Assembly: GCA_018343915.1 (NCBI GenBank)
Contig: JABRWF010000004.1
Coordinates: 2,046,001 to 2,110,000 of the forward strand
Reading direction: 5' to 3'
Length of the DNA stretch: 64,000 bases
From: Agroathelia rolfsii
Lineage: Eukaryota > Basidiomycota > Agaricomycetes > Amylocorticiales > Amylocorticiaceae
Positions 37,627 through 50,631 of the stretch are shown in pieces. The position numbers and the translations under genes were made by a program. Every line of letters begins with the position of its first letter. Within the stretch, counting starts at the first letter, position 1. The notes beneath the pieces were generated by a model. The model was not told the origin of the DNA, did not search any database, and was given only the letters and a program-made list of their open reading frames with translations.

Positions 37627-39932
37627 ATGTCCTCTGGACGTCAGCCTCAATCTGGAATCCGCACTCTTGGACGTGACTGGTCCCACACACCTGCACAGTC
37701 GTCTCAACCTGCATCTTCTTCACAGCCTATTCCATGGTCGCCTTCGCCACCACGAACAAAGAAGCCCACGTCAATGTCAAAAGAGGAACGGCTTCGTATT
37801 ATTCAGGCTGCACTTGATAATAATCCAGACCCTGTTCCATTTTGTAAGCCAGCGCCCGCTCCCATTGTAAAGCCGCCTCCACCGAGTGCCATCGACAATC
37901 GCAAGCGGCCATCTCCATCGCATGAGCAAGAGGAGCCACTGCAGAAGAAGCGCGCGTTACCTTCCTCATGGGATGCAACTGCATCCTCCAAGAGTGTACC
38001 TTTGCTCGTACCAAAACCTGTCAAGACTGAACTCTCCGTCTCTGGGTCTATGCGGAGTGGTAAAGATCCAAATGGCCGTCCAGTATCAAAGAAGCCGGCG
38101 GCAATTTTTTTGAGCAAAGAACAAAGCAAAATATTGCAGCTTGTAAATGAAGGCAATAGTCTCTTTTATACGGGTAGTGCGGGTATGTTTATTCTTTTCT
38201 TGCTGTCCGTTTAGGTGCATATAATGTGCTTTTGCTGACACTTGTTAAAGGAACTGGAAAATCTGTTCTTTTGCGTGAGATTATTAAAACGCTCAGGAAG
38301 AAGTTCAACAATCAGAAGAGCCCTGATGCTGTGGCGGTCACCGCTTCGACTGGTGAGCGATTCTTACATTGTGGGTGTATCTCAGCATGTTTACAACATC
38401 AGGTATTGCTGCTTGTAATATTGGGGGCGTTACCGTGCATTCATTTGCCGGAATTGGACTCGGCGTCGAATCCGCACAGGACCTTGCGACGAAGATACGG
38501 AAAAACAAGAAGGCATGTGCGCGATGGCTACGCACAAAAGTGCTTATCATCGATGAAGGTACTTCAATGTTACAGCCATTGATTGAGCAAGAATTGACGG
38601 AGATCAGTTTCAATGCTGGACGGGGTACTCTTTGATAAGTTGGCCCAAATTGCCTGTCTTATCAGGAAAAACAGCCTACCATTTGGCGGTATCCAAGTGT
38701 GTCCTCTTTCTCATCGTTCATCTTCAGAATCAAAGCTTACCAGAGAGTGGCAAGGTTATCGTTACCGGTGATTTCTTTCAGCTCCCACCTGTTGATAAAG
38801 GAAAAAATGCGGTCAAATTTGCCTTTGAAGCTGAGATGTGGCCAACCGTTGTCAAACGAACTTTCAATTTGACTCAGGTCTTCCGTCAACGGGACCAAGG
38901 CATGTTCCTCTTCTTTCAATTAATCATTCTTTTACTCTTACACCTGTATTCCAGAATTCATTGATATGCTGAACGAAATGCGCTTTGGAGCACTATCTGC
39001 CAAATCAATAGCCCGCTTCAAGTCCCTATCAAGACCAATTGATGATTCAGATGGACACATGGCTACTGAGCTGTAAGTGATTTTTTTTTTCTAAAAAAAA
39101 AACTTATTTCTCTTTATCTCACTTAAACTTCTCTTTAGCTTCCCCCGTCGTGAGGATGTTGACCGTTCCAACGATGTCCGTATGCGTAGCTTATCTGGCG
39201 ATGAAATACCGTATAAAGCATACGATTCCGGTACGGTAGAGGGGGAACAACGTGAAAAGCTATTAGCAAACTTCATGGCACCGAAGCTACTTGTTCTCCG
39301 GCGCCGTGCACAAGTGATGCTGATCAAGAATTTTGACGAAACCCTTGTCAATGGTAGCACTGGCCAAATCCTGGAATTTGTCGATCCTGCCACATATGGG
39401 GCGACCGAAGAAGACATTATAGGCAAACCCAAGGAACAGAAGAAGGGCTCAGCCCCCAAACCCTCAGGGCAGCTGTATCCCCTGGTGGAGTTTCTCATTC
39501 CTGGTGGCGGAAGGAGGCAAATGATTGTCACGCCCGAAGCTTGGAAAGTGGAGCTGCCTAATGGCGAAGTGCAAGCATCGCGGGTGCAGCTTCCTCTCAT
39601 TTTGTCTTGGGCAATGTCAATCCATAAATCTCAAGGTCAGACCTTGGAGCGGGTCAAGGTTGATCTGGGGAAAGTGTTCGAAAAAGGTTGAAGTCCAAGG
39701 CTTTGACAAGGTTACTAGAGTTTCTAATCGCATTGTCTCGTAGGTCAAGCCTATGTAGCCCTGTCCCGAGCAACTTCCTTAGAGGGGTTACAAGTACTTA
39801 ATTTCAACCCAGTCAAGGTTTGTCCCACTTGCACCAGAATCCGACTTGCGTCTCATACATTCACAACAGGTGCAGGTCCATCCAAAGGTCGTCGAGTGGA
39901 GTCGAACTCTTGAAACTATGGAAGATGAATGA
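37627..39932 (+). CDS. PIF1: ATP-dependent DNA helicase PIF1
   Basis: 5'-3' superfamily 1B helicase that unwinds G-quadruplexes, removes telomerase from ends and supports mitochondrial DNA. About 620 residues over ten exons. The N-terminal 150 residues are disordered and rich in Pro/Ser. The helicase core opens with [12 protein letters not shown], then Walker [14 protein letters not shown], motif Ia [24 protein letters not shown], Walker B LIIDEVSMLDG, motif [26 protein letters not shown], and motifs [20 protein letters not shown] and [10 protein letters not shown]. All catalytic motifs are intact. Several motifs straddle introns, for example DE-VSM. The insert [14 protein letters not shown] sits between domain 2B elements. 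The N-terminus is not a clear mitochondrial presequence. Confidence 0.93.
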
Positions 39933-40507
39933 TGAATGTGTTAGCACTAATAAACCTTCTATTAGTAATATTATCGACCATCTTGACATGAAGGCCCTAG
40001 TTATACATCATTATCGCATGCTCTTACGTGGTCTTGTACTTCTATGATACATGCTTATAGTATCTTATTGACTTCCTTTGTCCCAGAAATGAGGTAACTC
40101 GGCATGAATCAAAGAGCTGTATGATGACATGTATGATATCAGGAATTACCAGCACTATGTAACAAGAAGACGTTCCAGATGAGCCCAGCAAGGGCCCAGG
40201 CCGTTTGGATCCGGTGCGGTCCATTGTCGGAGCAAATTCTATTTGCTGGGCCGGCGGGAACAGAGAAGCACGATTGGGCCGCCAGCCAAGGAACACGATG
40301 AACTCTCACTTGACCGCGCTTGACCTCAGGTTTTGCGACACTCAAGTTCCGGTCCGTGTCGGTTCACCGTTGCGGGCCAGGCCTCCTACAGGCCTGCATA
40401 TTTTCATAGAAATGTAGCTGAAACCCACTTTCTGTTGTTCGTTTCGTCCCCCCCCCCCATCTCTATTCCCCCGCATTCCCCCACTCCCCTCCGCTTGCCC
40501 GACCACA
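39933..40507. other. Intergenic region, PIF1 to xylulokinase
   Basis: No gene, RNA or repeat is recognised. A C-run of about ten lies at 40449-40458 in the leader of the xylulokinase gene, where a pyrimidine-rich leader is usual for this genome. Confidence 0.4.
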
Positions 40508-42421
40508 ATGGCTCCCCCGCTTTTCCTTGGCTTTGACCTTTCCACGCAGCAGCTTAAGGCTATCCTCATTGCCGGGGACGGCCAACTAGTGCATGAGTCT
40601 GCCGTCCATTTCGATAAAGACTTGCCTTCGTATGGCACCAAAAGCGGGGCAATCAAAGGACCCGATGGCGAGGTCACCTCGCCTGTGTTCATGTGGCTCG
40701 ATGCCATCGATCTTGTCATGTCTCGCATGAAGGACGCCAAAGTGGACATGTCTGCTATCGCCGCCATCTCAGGCGCGGGCCAGGTTAGTAGATCCGTTTA
40801 CCTTCTTTAGTCTGAGGGCGAGGTTGACGGATACCCGTGTCTTGTATGGCACAGCAACATGGATCTGTATACTGGTCGGAGAATGCCGCAGACGCCCTGA
40901 AGGCCATGGCGACGAAGCCGGAACTGTCCTTGAAAGAGGCCTTGGCTGATGCCTTTTCGATCCCAAATGCCCCCATCTGGCAAGACTCCTCCACCACGAA
41001 AGAATGTCGGGAACTTGAGGCAACTATTGGGGGTCCTCAGGTCCTGGCTGATATTACGGGCAGCAGAGCGTACGAACGTTTTACAGGTCCACAGATTGCT
41101 AGGGTAAGTTATCGGCGAATCTTTCCTATTAGGCTGGAGGAATACTGAGCAAGGAGATTAGATCCGCAAACTGAAACCTGAAGCATATGAGCGAACCAGC
41201 CGCATCTCCCTTGTGTCATCTTTCATCCCGTCTCTGTTTACTGGATCCATCGAGCCCATCGAGGCCTCCGATGCTAGCGGTATGAACTTGATGGATGTTC
41301 TGACATGCAAGTGGGACGATCGTCTGCTTGTTGCATGTGGTGGACCCGAACTTCGTGCTAAACTTGGACCAGAGCCTGTTCCTGGAGGTGTGGTTCTTGG
41401 TCAAGTTAGCACACGGTGGGTCGATCGTTATGGCTTGAGCCCAGGTTCGCAGATTTCCGATATGGATTCGACCAGTAGACTGATATTCTTCTCGTTATCT
41501 GTTATCTTCACCAGAGTGCCTCGTTGCACCTTTCACAGGCGACAACCCAGCAACTGTCGTAGCCGTCTCAGCCCCCGGTGACGGCCTGCTATCCCTGGGT
41601 ACATCCACGACCTTCCTGTTGTCCATCCCTCCCGCCGAGTCCGCGCCCGCACGGTTCACCACATCCCACCTGCTGTCACATCCCACAACACCCGAAGCGC
41701 ACATTGCTATGTTGTGCTACAAGAATGGTGCCCTTGCCCGTGAGCATGTGAGGGACAAGCACACAGACAGCGATTGGGCCAAGTTCAACGAAAGCGTTGA
41801 GTCTGTCCCCGCGGGCAACAACGGACACATGGGTTTGTACTTCCCGTTACCGGAGATCATCCCTCCCGGTGTTCAGGGCGAGGAATTCCTCTTCTCCGTG
41901 TCTAAGGACGGTGCCGCCACAAGGGTCGAAGAGCTGCCCGAGGGCACTTCGCATGCCAGAGCGATTCTCGAGAGCCAGTTCTTGTCTATTCGATCTCGTA
42001 TCACGGCAATTCTTCCTGAGGATGCGCCGCCATTGCAGAGGTTGATCATGACAGGAGGTGGGTCAGCCAATACAACCATCAGGCAGCTGGCCGCAGATCT
42101 CTTCGGTATGCGTGTATATGTGGCGGAAGACACCAAAGAAGGTTCGTTAACATCTTTCTATCTTTTCTCATGAAGATGCTGATGCTATTCCCATCGATCA
42201 CAGCTGCTGGTACGGGCGGTGCTATCCTTGCCAAGTTCGCATGGTGGAAGCACGTCAACGATGGTGAGGGTACCTTTGAAGAAATGACTGACGGCGACGT
42301 TGGGCGTATGAAACTCGTTGCAGAACCACGCAAAGAGATTGAACAGATCTACGCCGGATTGGTGGAAGGTTATCGCTCTTGCGAGGACGCTGTCGTTCGT
42401 GCTTGTGCCGTTAGCGCATGA
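40508..42421 (+). CDS. XKS1: D-xylulokinase (FGGY carbohydrate kinase)
   Basis: Phosphorylates D-xylulose to xylulose 5-phosphate, the step that feeds xylose and pentitols into the pentose phosphate pathway; cytosolic. About 550 residues over six exons. The N-terminus [20 protein letters not shown] is the phosphate-binding hairpin of the ASKHA fold. [16 protein letters not shown] is the fungal xylulokinase signature. APIWQDSST holds the substrate-binding Asp region. GDNPATVVA and [10 protein letters not shown] follow, and [20 protein letters not shown] with [15 protein letters not shown] forms the C-terminal adenosine site. All blocks are intact. The ATG context CACAATGGC is good and the predicted start matches family length. 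Confidence 0.93.
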
Positions 42422-43330
42422 ACGTGCATCAACATGCATACAGTAATCGGGGCAAAGAGGACAAGGTTTAGAGCAGAACAAAACAAAATCCAAGGACGAT
42501 ATGTTTGATAGAAAATACTTGCCTTTTTATGCGGACTTCATTTTATTTTGGTTTCTGGGTTTTCTTTCTTTGGGTGATCACAATATGTACTATTCAATTT
42601 TGTTTTACATACCACAACTAGCTACTGCGTACGATTAAAACTTCATGCGATTGACAAAGGAAGAAATGTAGGACGAAAGAGAGCATCACGAATGAAACAG
42701 CAGGTATCAAAAGTCATACCCGCCAAAAGCTCAAAAGATCGCCCTCTCATCCGTTGATTAGGCGGAGAGGATACGTTGATATTGGCCATCACCAGAACCG
42801 GATGCAGGGTGGAAAGTAGTCACTGCCCGGGCAGAAATAGGCCATGCCTCCAATAGCAGAATGCATATCGGAGATCATGTTAAGAAGTAGTGGATGAATA
42901 TGCAAAGGACGAACAATGGTTCATGCATGAATAAGATATTGCATTGCAAACGTGTAGATGGTACAGTTCAGAGACAGAGCGCTGGTAAAAATTTGTGGAG
43001 GGTCACAAAAAGACATTGTGGCGCAAGTGGTCAAACAAGCATACACAAAAGGTCGACTGTGGCGCTGAAATCAGCACAATCGCCAGTGAGATTAATTCAT
43101 TCCAAAAAAACTTTATTACTTAAAGCTGCTCGAGGTGCCGGATTTCTACTGTGTGCTCTCCCGGACTTTATTTGCTTATAATCTTCATAATTCTGGGGCT
43201 CTATTCTACCATCAGGAGTGGCCTTCGCTTAGCGTTGGTGTCTCGTTCCATTCAATGTAGCCAATTTCCACAAAGGCCAATCACAAGTATTGTCACTACA
43301 GCGCATCGTTACTCCGCACACCGTCAATTG
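42422..43330. other. Intergenic region upstream of PUS1
   Basis: The left part is the 3' flank of the xylulokinase gene. From about 43151 to 43330 the frame of PUS1 stays open without an ATG and would encode a basic, acid-free stretch (see findings). On the minus strand a 29-codon frame at 42789-42878 is open, but too short to support. Confidence 0.4.
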
Positions 43331-45547
43331 ATGAGCGCAATGGAAGAAAGCACCTCAAGCAAGCGCCCTTTAGATGATCAGCCCGTTGATACTAGTGAAC
43401 TTAGTAAACGGCCCAAGACAGACGATGAGGAGACTGAGGCTATGCCAGAAAATCCCACCGAAGAGGCCCAAGACATGGAAGGGCTAGACACTGTCATGAC
43501 CACTAAGGGAGGTAATGCCTCGTCAAATCCTCAAAAGAAGAAGAAAAATAGACGCGACGAGCGTAGATTCCCAAAGAAGAAGGGAAAGGGCAAGCAGCAT
43601 GATAGCACAGTGGAAACGAGAAAGGGGACACGCCCTGAGCGCAGTGAAATTGATGACGCTACTGTTGATCAGGCTCCCAAGGGCCCACGATTGCCAAAGC
43701 GGCATTGTGCGCTCTTGGTTGGCTTTTGTGGTACAGGATGTAGCGGGATGCAGATGTATGTACCATCTGTTAATACAAATAATAATAATATTATGCTGAG
43801 TTCTTTGGTCAGTCAACGTGATGCTAGAACGATCGAAGGCGTCTTGTTTGAGGCTATGGTGAAAGTGGGAGCGGTATCTGAAGACAATGCTGATAACCCC
43901 GGCAAGGTTATTTTCTCATTTTTACATGGTCCCTATATAACACAGAATAACCGTGCACTAGTAGGTCAAACTAGGACGGGCAGCCCGCACCGACGCAGGA
44001 GTACATGCTGCTGGAAATGTCGTGTCTATTAACATGATCACTGAAGTACCGGGAGTTCCTGATATAATCGCACGGATAAATGAGGAGCTTCCACCCGAGA
44101 TCCGTGTGTGGGGATACGTGCGTTTTCTTACTGTCAGTACTACTTGACACTAATGCCCCTCTAGGTCCGTGTACAAAGATCATTTGACGCACGCGTGTGA
44201 GACTGGTTCTTGTCCCATGATATTGATATGGTGTAAACTCACGTATATATATACAGCTCATGTGATAGTCGAAAGTACACCTATTTCTTCCCCACCTATC
44301 TCTTGATCCCGCCCAAGCCCGACAGCAAACTCTATGAGGTCCTTCAGAAGCACTGGGCTTCTGACGCACTCTCACATTCTTTCTGGGCGGATAGCGATGC
44401 AGGATCGTCCAGCTCAGTTGCCGATGACCTCGCACGCAAGAGAAAGTATCGGATCGATTCTGCTCGACTGGAGTCTTTGAGGACACTTGCTCGAAGTTTC
44501 GAAGGCACACATAACTTCCATAATTTTACGATCCAACGCAGTTATAATGATAACAGCAGTCTAAGGTTCATGAAAAGTATCCAGGTAAACATTTAGAATA
44601 TCTCATTCGCACCAAAATAGCATGCTGAATTGCGATGTAGATATCTGATCCCGCCGTTTATGGAGAAACAGAATGGATTGCTGTAATGCTTCATGGCCAA
44701 AGCTTCATGCTTCATCAGGTGAAATAGTAATGTTTTCTCCTCTTTTGTTAATTTTTCTGACGACCTTTTGTCACTAGATCGTAAGTGTTTTGACACACTA
44801 TTTCGCCCTCAAACGTATTAACAAAAACCTTAGCGTAAAATGATGTCGGCTCTTATACTTGTCGCGCGCACCAACTCGCCCGCCCAAATCATCAACGAAG
44901 TCAGTGCACAATAACTACCTCCCCAAAATATCCTTCCCAAACCTAATCATCGTCATTTTTTAGATGTACACCTCCCAACGTGTCTTCATTCCAAAAATGC
45001 CTGCCTTAGGCCTCCTCCTAGAACAGCCTGTGTTCGGATCTTACTCTCAAAAGATTGCAGAGGCAAATTCAAAATTGCCTTCTCCCCAAGATGAAAAATA
45101 TCGAGAGCCAATTGATTTCGAGGTTTACCGCGATAAAATAGACGAGTTTAAGCAAACTCATATTTACCAGAATATGCGGGCTATCGAGGATCGGGACGGC
45201 GTGTGCGTTATGCATCCCTTTCATCCCCCCCCCCCTTTTTTTTTGACCGTACGGACTTTTTTTTCGCAAATAGATTTGATGCATGGATCCGAAACATCGA
45301 CTCTTACCCAGGCAACGATCTCCTCTATCTCAATCCCAAGGGTATCATCCCGCCTGAGGCCGCTATCAAGAAAGGTGACAATAGAGAGATGCCGTTTAGA
45401 GAGAAAAAGGTCTTCGATACGACCGACTTTTCTAAGAGTGTCAAGGCGGATCTTGATCAAGAAGCGAACATTGAAAATAACCAAGGGGATAAAGATACCA
45501 CCAATTTGGACGAGAAAGTGCCGGGCTCAGAGGACGAAGAGGCGTGA
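43331..45547 (+). CDS. PUS1: tRNA pseudouridine synthase PUS1
   Basis: TruA-family enzyme that isomerises uridines in tRNA (and some other RNAs) to pseudouridine in the nucleus. About 530 residues over eight or nine exons. The N-terminal 100 residues are charged with Lys-rich tracts ([18 protein letters not shown]), consistent with nuclear import. The catalytic domain starts [19 protein letters not shown]. The catalytic Asp lies in [17 protein letters not shown]. Further family blocks are [39 protein letters not shown] and [13 protein letters not shown]. The C-terminus is acidic (GSEDEEA). The first ATG in frame is at 43331; an open basic frame precedes it. The 3' end is convergent with RPB4, 125 bp apart. 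Confidence 0.9.
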
Positions 45548-45672
45548 GTTTGAAGATAGTGTATGTTGTGCAACGATGGATTATGGTAGTGCATGACAAA
45601 AAAAAAGAACTTTTGACAAGATCATAAAACAAATGGAAAAGCAAAAAAGAGCGACGAATGTTCGATTGATAA

Positions 45673-46440
45673 TCACGACTGGAACTTGCGCATCGTCTGT
45701 ATTTCGTCCAACAAAGCTTGGAGACGGTCGTCATCGATTTTCACAAGGCTAAAAAGATGCAATTCCCGATGTGGTGTCAATGTCATAAGAAAAGGACTAA
45801 ACGAGAGGGTAAAAACCATGAGTTGTACATGCCTGGGAATGATACTCTTTGCTTCTTCTGCTGTGGCCGGGCACAAGTTGGCTATCTGCGCTGTCTCGAA
45901 CTGGGTCAAGATGGGTTCTCTACGTAGCGTCCTGTTTACATTTACACAAGATGATCAAATGATTAATACGCGCAAATACACGACACCATGCCTGAAGCAA
46001 TTTAGATTGGACTTACTCGCGCACTGCACTGGCTGAGTCTGTTGTGTGGAATTTGGTGAACGTCTTTACGTATTCCAGCGTCTTATTGTACACACTGCAT
46101 CGATCCAATCATCATAGTAAGACCTGTCAGCACGAGAAAGCGATACCATATTGACCGAGCAAATGAGACACATACGCCGTATCAGGAGCATCCTTGTCCC
46201 TGTTCTCGAGCAAATACTTGACCTCGGATATGAGCAGACAACCGGCGTTGTTGAATTCTGTTCAACGGCATAAACAGAAAACACGGATGGGGACATTTCC
46301 AAGAGGAAGTAAGGTATAGTCTGAGACGCTTATTTGAAAAACAAGATAGAGCAAAAGATCCCAAACGGACCAGGTCCGAGTTTCAAGGCGGTAGCGTCTT
46401 CCTCCTCGACAGCATGTCTGTTTCGGAGATGTGCAGCCAT
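45673..46440 (-). CDS. RPB4: RNA polymerase II subunit RPB4
   Basis: Small subunit that forms the RPB4-RPB7 stalk of RNA polymerase II, acting in initiation, mRNA export and decay. About 140 residues in five exons. The N-terminus MAAHLRNRHAVEEEDA leads into LKLGPEFNNAGCLLISEVKY after an intron. LLENRDKDAPDTAVYNKTLEY and VKTFTKFHTTDSASAVRE follow. The HRDC-like C-terminal domain reads QFETAQIANLCPATAEEAKS then DDDRLQALLDEIQTMRKFQS. The end DIQTxRxFQ is diagnostic of RPB4. The ATG at 46440 gives the expected length. It lies tail to tail with PUS1. Confidence 0.92.
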
Positions 46441-46960
46441 GACGGTTGTTTCGATTATAAAAGATGAGATAACCTCTTGAGTACGTGTTGTCGAGTGCGA
46501 GTACTGGCTGGCAAGCGCTAGGTGCAGTGTTCGTCTGTGAGGTAAGATGTCAAGATGATGATCAGCAACATTCTGTAATACATCCACTTCGCAATAGTAA
46601 TTCTGCCCTCTGCAAATCCTTCCCCAGCCTCACTATTCCATCCAGTCACTAGTAGCTCAAATTGAAAACAATATATAAATTTATTAACACGCAGATGTAC
46701 ACACACAGACATGACATGAGCTCTAGTTTATTTGCCAAACAGGACAAAAAGTTGAACATTGAACAAGTGGCACATGAGGAACAGAGTCAAACAAAATGGG
46801 AAAAAAAGGAAGAGCAAGTGAGAATCAGAAGAAGAAAGGAGAGGCAAATCACCATCAGATCGATCTCTTTTTACTCCAGAAATATATCCGAATGAAAAGA
46901 AACTCGATCCACCAAAGTATACACTATCATCATAAAGGAGAACCATACAGCACAAGACTA
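46441..46960. other. Short intergenic region between RPB4 and the R3H-SUZ gene
   Basis: This contains the RPB4 promoter and the 3' flank of the R3H-SUZ gene. The right half is purine-rich (AAAAAAGGAAGAG type) on the + strand. No gene is recognised. Confidence 0.4.
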
Positions 46961-49900
46961 TCAAGCTACTGGTACGACAGCAGCGCCAGGTTGCACTCCA
47001 CCACCACCACCACCACCACCACCGCCGCCGCCGCCATCCATAGTAGACAACGTCGGTGGGGCAGTGGCAGCAGCCACAGCATCCGAAGCTGCCAAATTAC
47101 TGCCGTTGCTGACACCAATTGTCATCGACGCCATGGGCTCCAACAGAATCGCACTCGCAACAGCCTCGCCACGCGCCTTGTCCTTTTCTTTATCGTTAGC
47201 TTTGTTGTTGTAATTATCACTGGAAGTCTTGCCGACGCTGTTGCCATTAATAGATCGCCCTCCTAGGACCAGATTGTTGTCATTATTGCTACTACTCTTC
47301 ATATTGGAGAGCCCCTTACCTTCTGGTGGCATTGCACCATTTGACGCCATGCGCTGCGGCACCAATGCACTTCCACTCGTAGCCCCATTCGAGGCCATGA
47401 TCGTCCGAGCCGAGACCGGATTCGTCCATGCACCGCTAACAACAGGTGTTTTCTTTTCAGGGGCAGAAGTAGAGTTGATCGTTGACAGGGGAGGGAAATC
47501 AATAGATTGGAGGTTCACGGAGGTGGCACCGGGAACGAGTGTAGTAGCACTATTCGTTGTCGTTGGTGGGTGTGAGAGGCTAGACGGGAGATTGAGACCA
47601 TTTCGAGCAGGCGACATGCGGTGGTCATGATGTCTCGGTGATTGCGGCTTCAAGCCCACAGCCCAATCTGGCCGGGCAGGAAGAGGGTGTTGAGAGGATG
47701 TCGTGGAGGTATAAGTCCGTCTGGACGATGACGATGTCGTAGATGATGACTAGAAAAATCAAGTTATTTGAGTAAAACACCTGGACACACCAACGAAAGA
47801 AAACTTACAGTCGACGAAGCCTCGTCACCACCAGTACTACCAGGCGTCCTCTGACCCGTACTCCCACTACCCGAGCTCGACGCCATCGACGACCGCCTCA
47901 CGGAGGACAACCTCGGACCCACAGTCTCACCCACGCCAGAAACACTGCTAGGGAATCCACCTATGCCAACACCGGGTCCATAGCTCCACGCCGCTCTCGC
48001 AGGAGGCGGCGCGGCGCGCTTATTCCCATTAGCATTCCCATTACCACTGCCGGATGGTGTGCGCACGGCGTGCCTGTTCGCCGGGGCGGGACTTGACCGC
48101 ACAGAAGAAGCGGCGCCACCAGCAGGGCCGCTACGCGTAGGGTCATTAGGATTATACAGTACTGGAGGTGAATTCTGGGCCACTCCTGTACTACCACCAG
48201 GTGGGAGAGGAACAGGTTGCGCAGGCATGGGATAGTAACCAACGGGATAAGGATACGATGGAGGCATGTACGAAGTATGATACGCCTGTGGCGTCGATTG
48301 TTCAGGCGTGGAACCGGGACTAGGCGAGGCGCCTGGCTGGCCGGGTGGAGGAGGTGGCATACTCGACGGCCATGGATAATGGTTATACATTGGCATTGGC
48401 GGTGGTGGCGGCGGCGGTGGGGGCGGGTGATAGACATTTTCGCCATTGGGTGCGTTAGGATCGGCAGCTTGGGCGGGAGGTGGTGGTGGATGATGGGGTG
48501 GGTATCCATAAGGATGATAGTATGGATACGGTACCATGTAGCCCTGTGGTGCTACTTGGTTGGACGGAGGAGGCGGGTAAGGATAGTAATACTGAGCGGG
48601 ATACGGCTGCATGGCGTGATGATCATACGGCGCCGCGGGAGGTGCCTCATACAACGACGCATAATGGACGGAGGGAGATGCTGTCCTCGAGTTTCTGGAG
48701 CTGCTACCATTACTCGAACTAAACGGAGGTCCGTTGGATCGCAGCGATCTTTGGGACGAGTTTGAGGAATGGTTGCGCGACCCACGGTTACGACCCTCAA
48801 AGCGCTCGCGCGTGACAGGACCAGACCATTCGCTCTCCGTGGTAGGGGAACTGCCCAGATCGTCGAAATCTCCGACACTGCCTGCGTTACTTGTCGACGC
48901 CGAGCCGGAAAGCAAGCTGAACGTAGACGAGCCTGCACTCATGTCCTTTTCCTTTTCCCGTTCTTTGGCCGCGAAATCCATGAAGATTCTCGACCGAGCC
49001 TCGTTGTACGCCGCCTCACGCTCCTCGATGGTCATCTGCTTTCGACCAGCACTGCTGCGCCCACCGGCACTACTCGTCTCGGAGGGCTCGACGTCAGAGA
49101 GGTCGCCGTCTTCACCAGCCGTAGAACCGGACTGAGAACGAGTTTTGTGCCGTTGACGTTGCGATGGTGACCGCCTCATGATTTTAAAGGTAGGCTGAGC
49201 AGGGGCCTCTTGTGGAACGAGGTCTTTAATCTTGCGCACAGGACTGCATTACAGATAAGAGATATAAACAGACGGTTTGCAAGAAGTCAAAAGTTCATCA
49301 ATCATCATCGCCTCCTACACCTCATAAACTTATAGAGACGTTACGTACATGGTACTTTCGGGAGTCAACAAGGCCGATATAGATTTAGTGGTTGGATCGG
49401 GTTCTGGTGTAAGCCTGTAATACGCACAGCATCGGTGGACGAGCAGGCGATGGTACGACGTTGCGGGCGCTAGATCCACGCGTGGCCTGTGTAAGATGCG
49501 AGTGTATTAGTCATTATATGATTGTATTCAATCGCTCATAGATCTGTGACGCGAGAGGTCATGCGTGGCATTAAAAAAGTGCTCAGATGACTCTTCATTT
49601 GGGAAAAGGAAGAGGCGGCGTATACGATACCTCCGAGAGGGAGCAAGCCTGCTACCCAGAGGGGCGTGACGATGGGCAGCCAGCCATAGCAGGGCAAGGG
49701 CGGGAAGGGGAGCAAAGTGCTTTTGTCCCAGGAGAAAGAGAAAGAGAAAGAAGGAAAGAGGATGGAAAAGGTGTCAACTCACCTCCGGTCTCTTATGAGG
49801 GCCTCCATTTGTTCTCCCAGTTTAAGTACATAGAGCCTATCCTTGCCTTTCAACGCCTCCAAAATCGAGGGATCAGCCTCCAATTCGGCAGATTGGTCAC

Positions 49901-50225
49901 GTCTGAGCTGTTGCTCAGTGGTCGTTGTGGTGAAGGGACTAGCGTTATTACAGCTCTCTCCATCCCCGTCGACAGACGAATCGCCGTTATCACGCACTGA
50001 CGGCGGTCGAGGAGAGGAGGAAGAGGAGGAGGGCATTTTGGGCGTTGTGCTGTCTGGTATTTTACCATTATAGGAGCCCATGGCAGATGTCTGCATGTCT
50101 GAGTGTGAGAGTAAGGCGGCGGACCTGGGGGGCTGTTGCTGGTCGCTGCTAGCCGTAGAGGCCGCTGCCGCAGCGATGGACGCAGACCGGGTAGGGTTAG
50201 CGAGGATCGTGTGGGTGTCTGTCAT
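46961..50225 (-). CDS. R3H-SUZ domain RNA-binding protein
   Basis: Large, mostly disordered protein of about 950 residues, predicted to bind single-stranded RNA. Residues 1-110 are low-complexity. An R3H domain follows, split over introns: LEALKGKDRLYVLKLGEQM, then ATSYHRLLVHRCCAYYRL. A SUZ motif follows at once, with VPQEAPAQPTFKIMRRSPS. The rest is Pro/Tyr/Ser-rich, including a PYYHPYGYPPHHPPPPPAQ-type tract, a run of nine Pro, and a C-terminal run of 13 Gly encoded by a CCA/CCG repeat at about 46999-47036 on the + strand. The R3H-SUZ order is that of Drosophila Encore and yeast Rbs1. The start at 50225 (MTDTHTILANPT) is the first ATG of the open frame. The C-terminal end is PGAAVVPVA. Confidence 0.85.
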
Positions 50226-50631
50226 GGGAGGTGTCTTTGGTGGCCCGTTTGGCGATTTGAAGTGTTGGACTGTGAGTCGATGAGGGGCAGTCGTGTGTGT
50301 TGGTTCGAGAGGTGGGACCTGTTAGGCGCAGCACAGGTTGATGATTGTGTGTGCTGATATGAATTTTTGGATCGGGTGAGTATGCTGTGTAAACTGTGGG
50401 GGATAATCAGAGCGATGATTAATGGTAGATACGGGAGGACATGGGGGAGGAGGGGGAGGGGGATGGCGACAGGGCGAGAGGCAGGACAAGGACAAGGTAG
50501 AAGAAAGACCTGTAATTCTTCCTCTGAGAAACAAGATCGGCTTCCGCATCATCTGCATCATTTCTCGACAAATATCTCTCTATTGCTACTCGGTTACACA
50601 ATATATCATACTCTACTACTAGATATTAAGC
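50226..50631. other. Spacer between the R3H-SUZ and transporter genes
   Basis: This is the promoter of the R3H-SUZ gene, read leftwards, and the 3' flank of the transporter. It has G-rich patches near 50438-50462. Nothing else is recognised. Confidence 0.35.

Noticed and set aside
42789..42878. 29-codon frame on the minus strand (MISDMHSAIGGMAYF...)
   Set aside because: Too short, with no promoter or splice evidence, and its overlapping frames are equally open.
48217..49170. Long + strand frames opposite the R3H-SUZ gene
   Set aside because: They are antisense images of Pro/Ser-rich repeats, with Arg/Trp-rich composition unlike real proteins.
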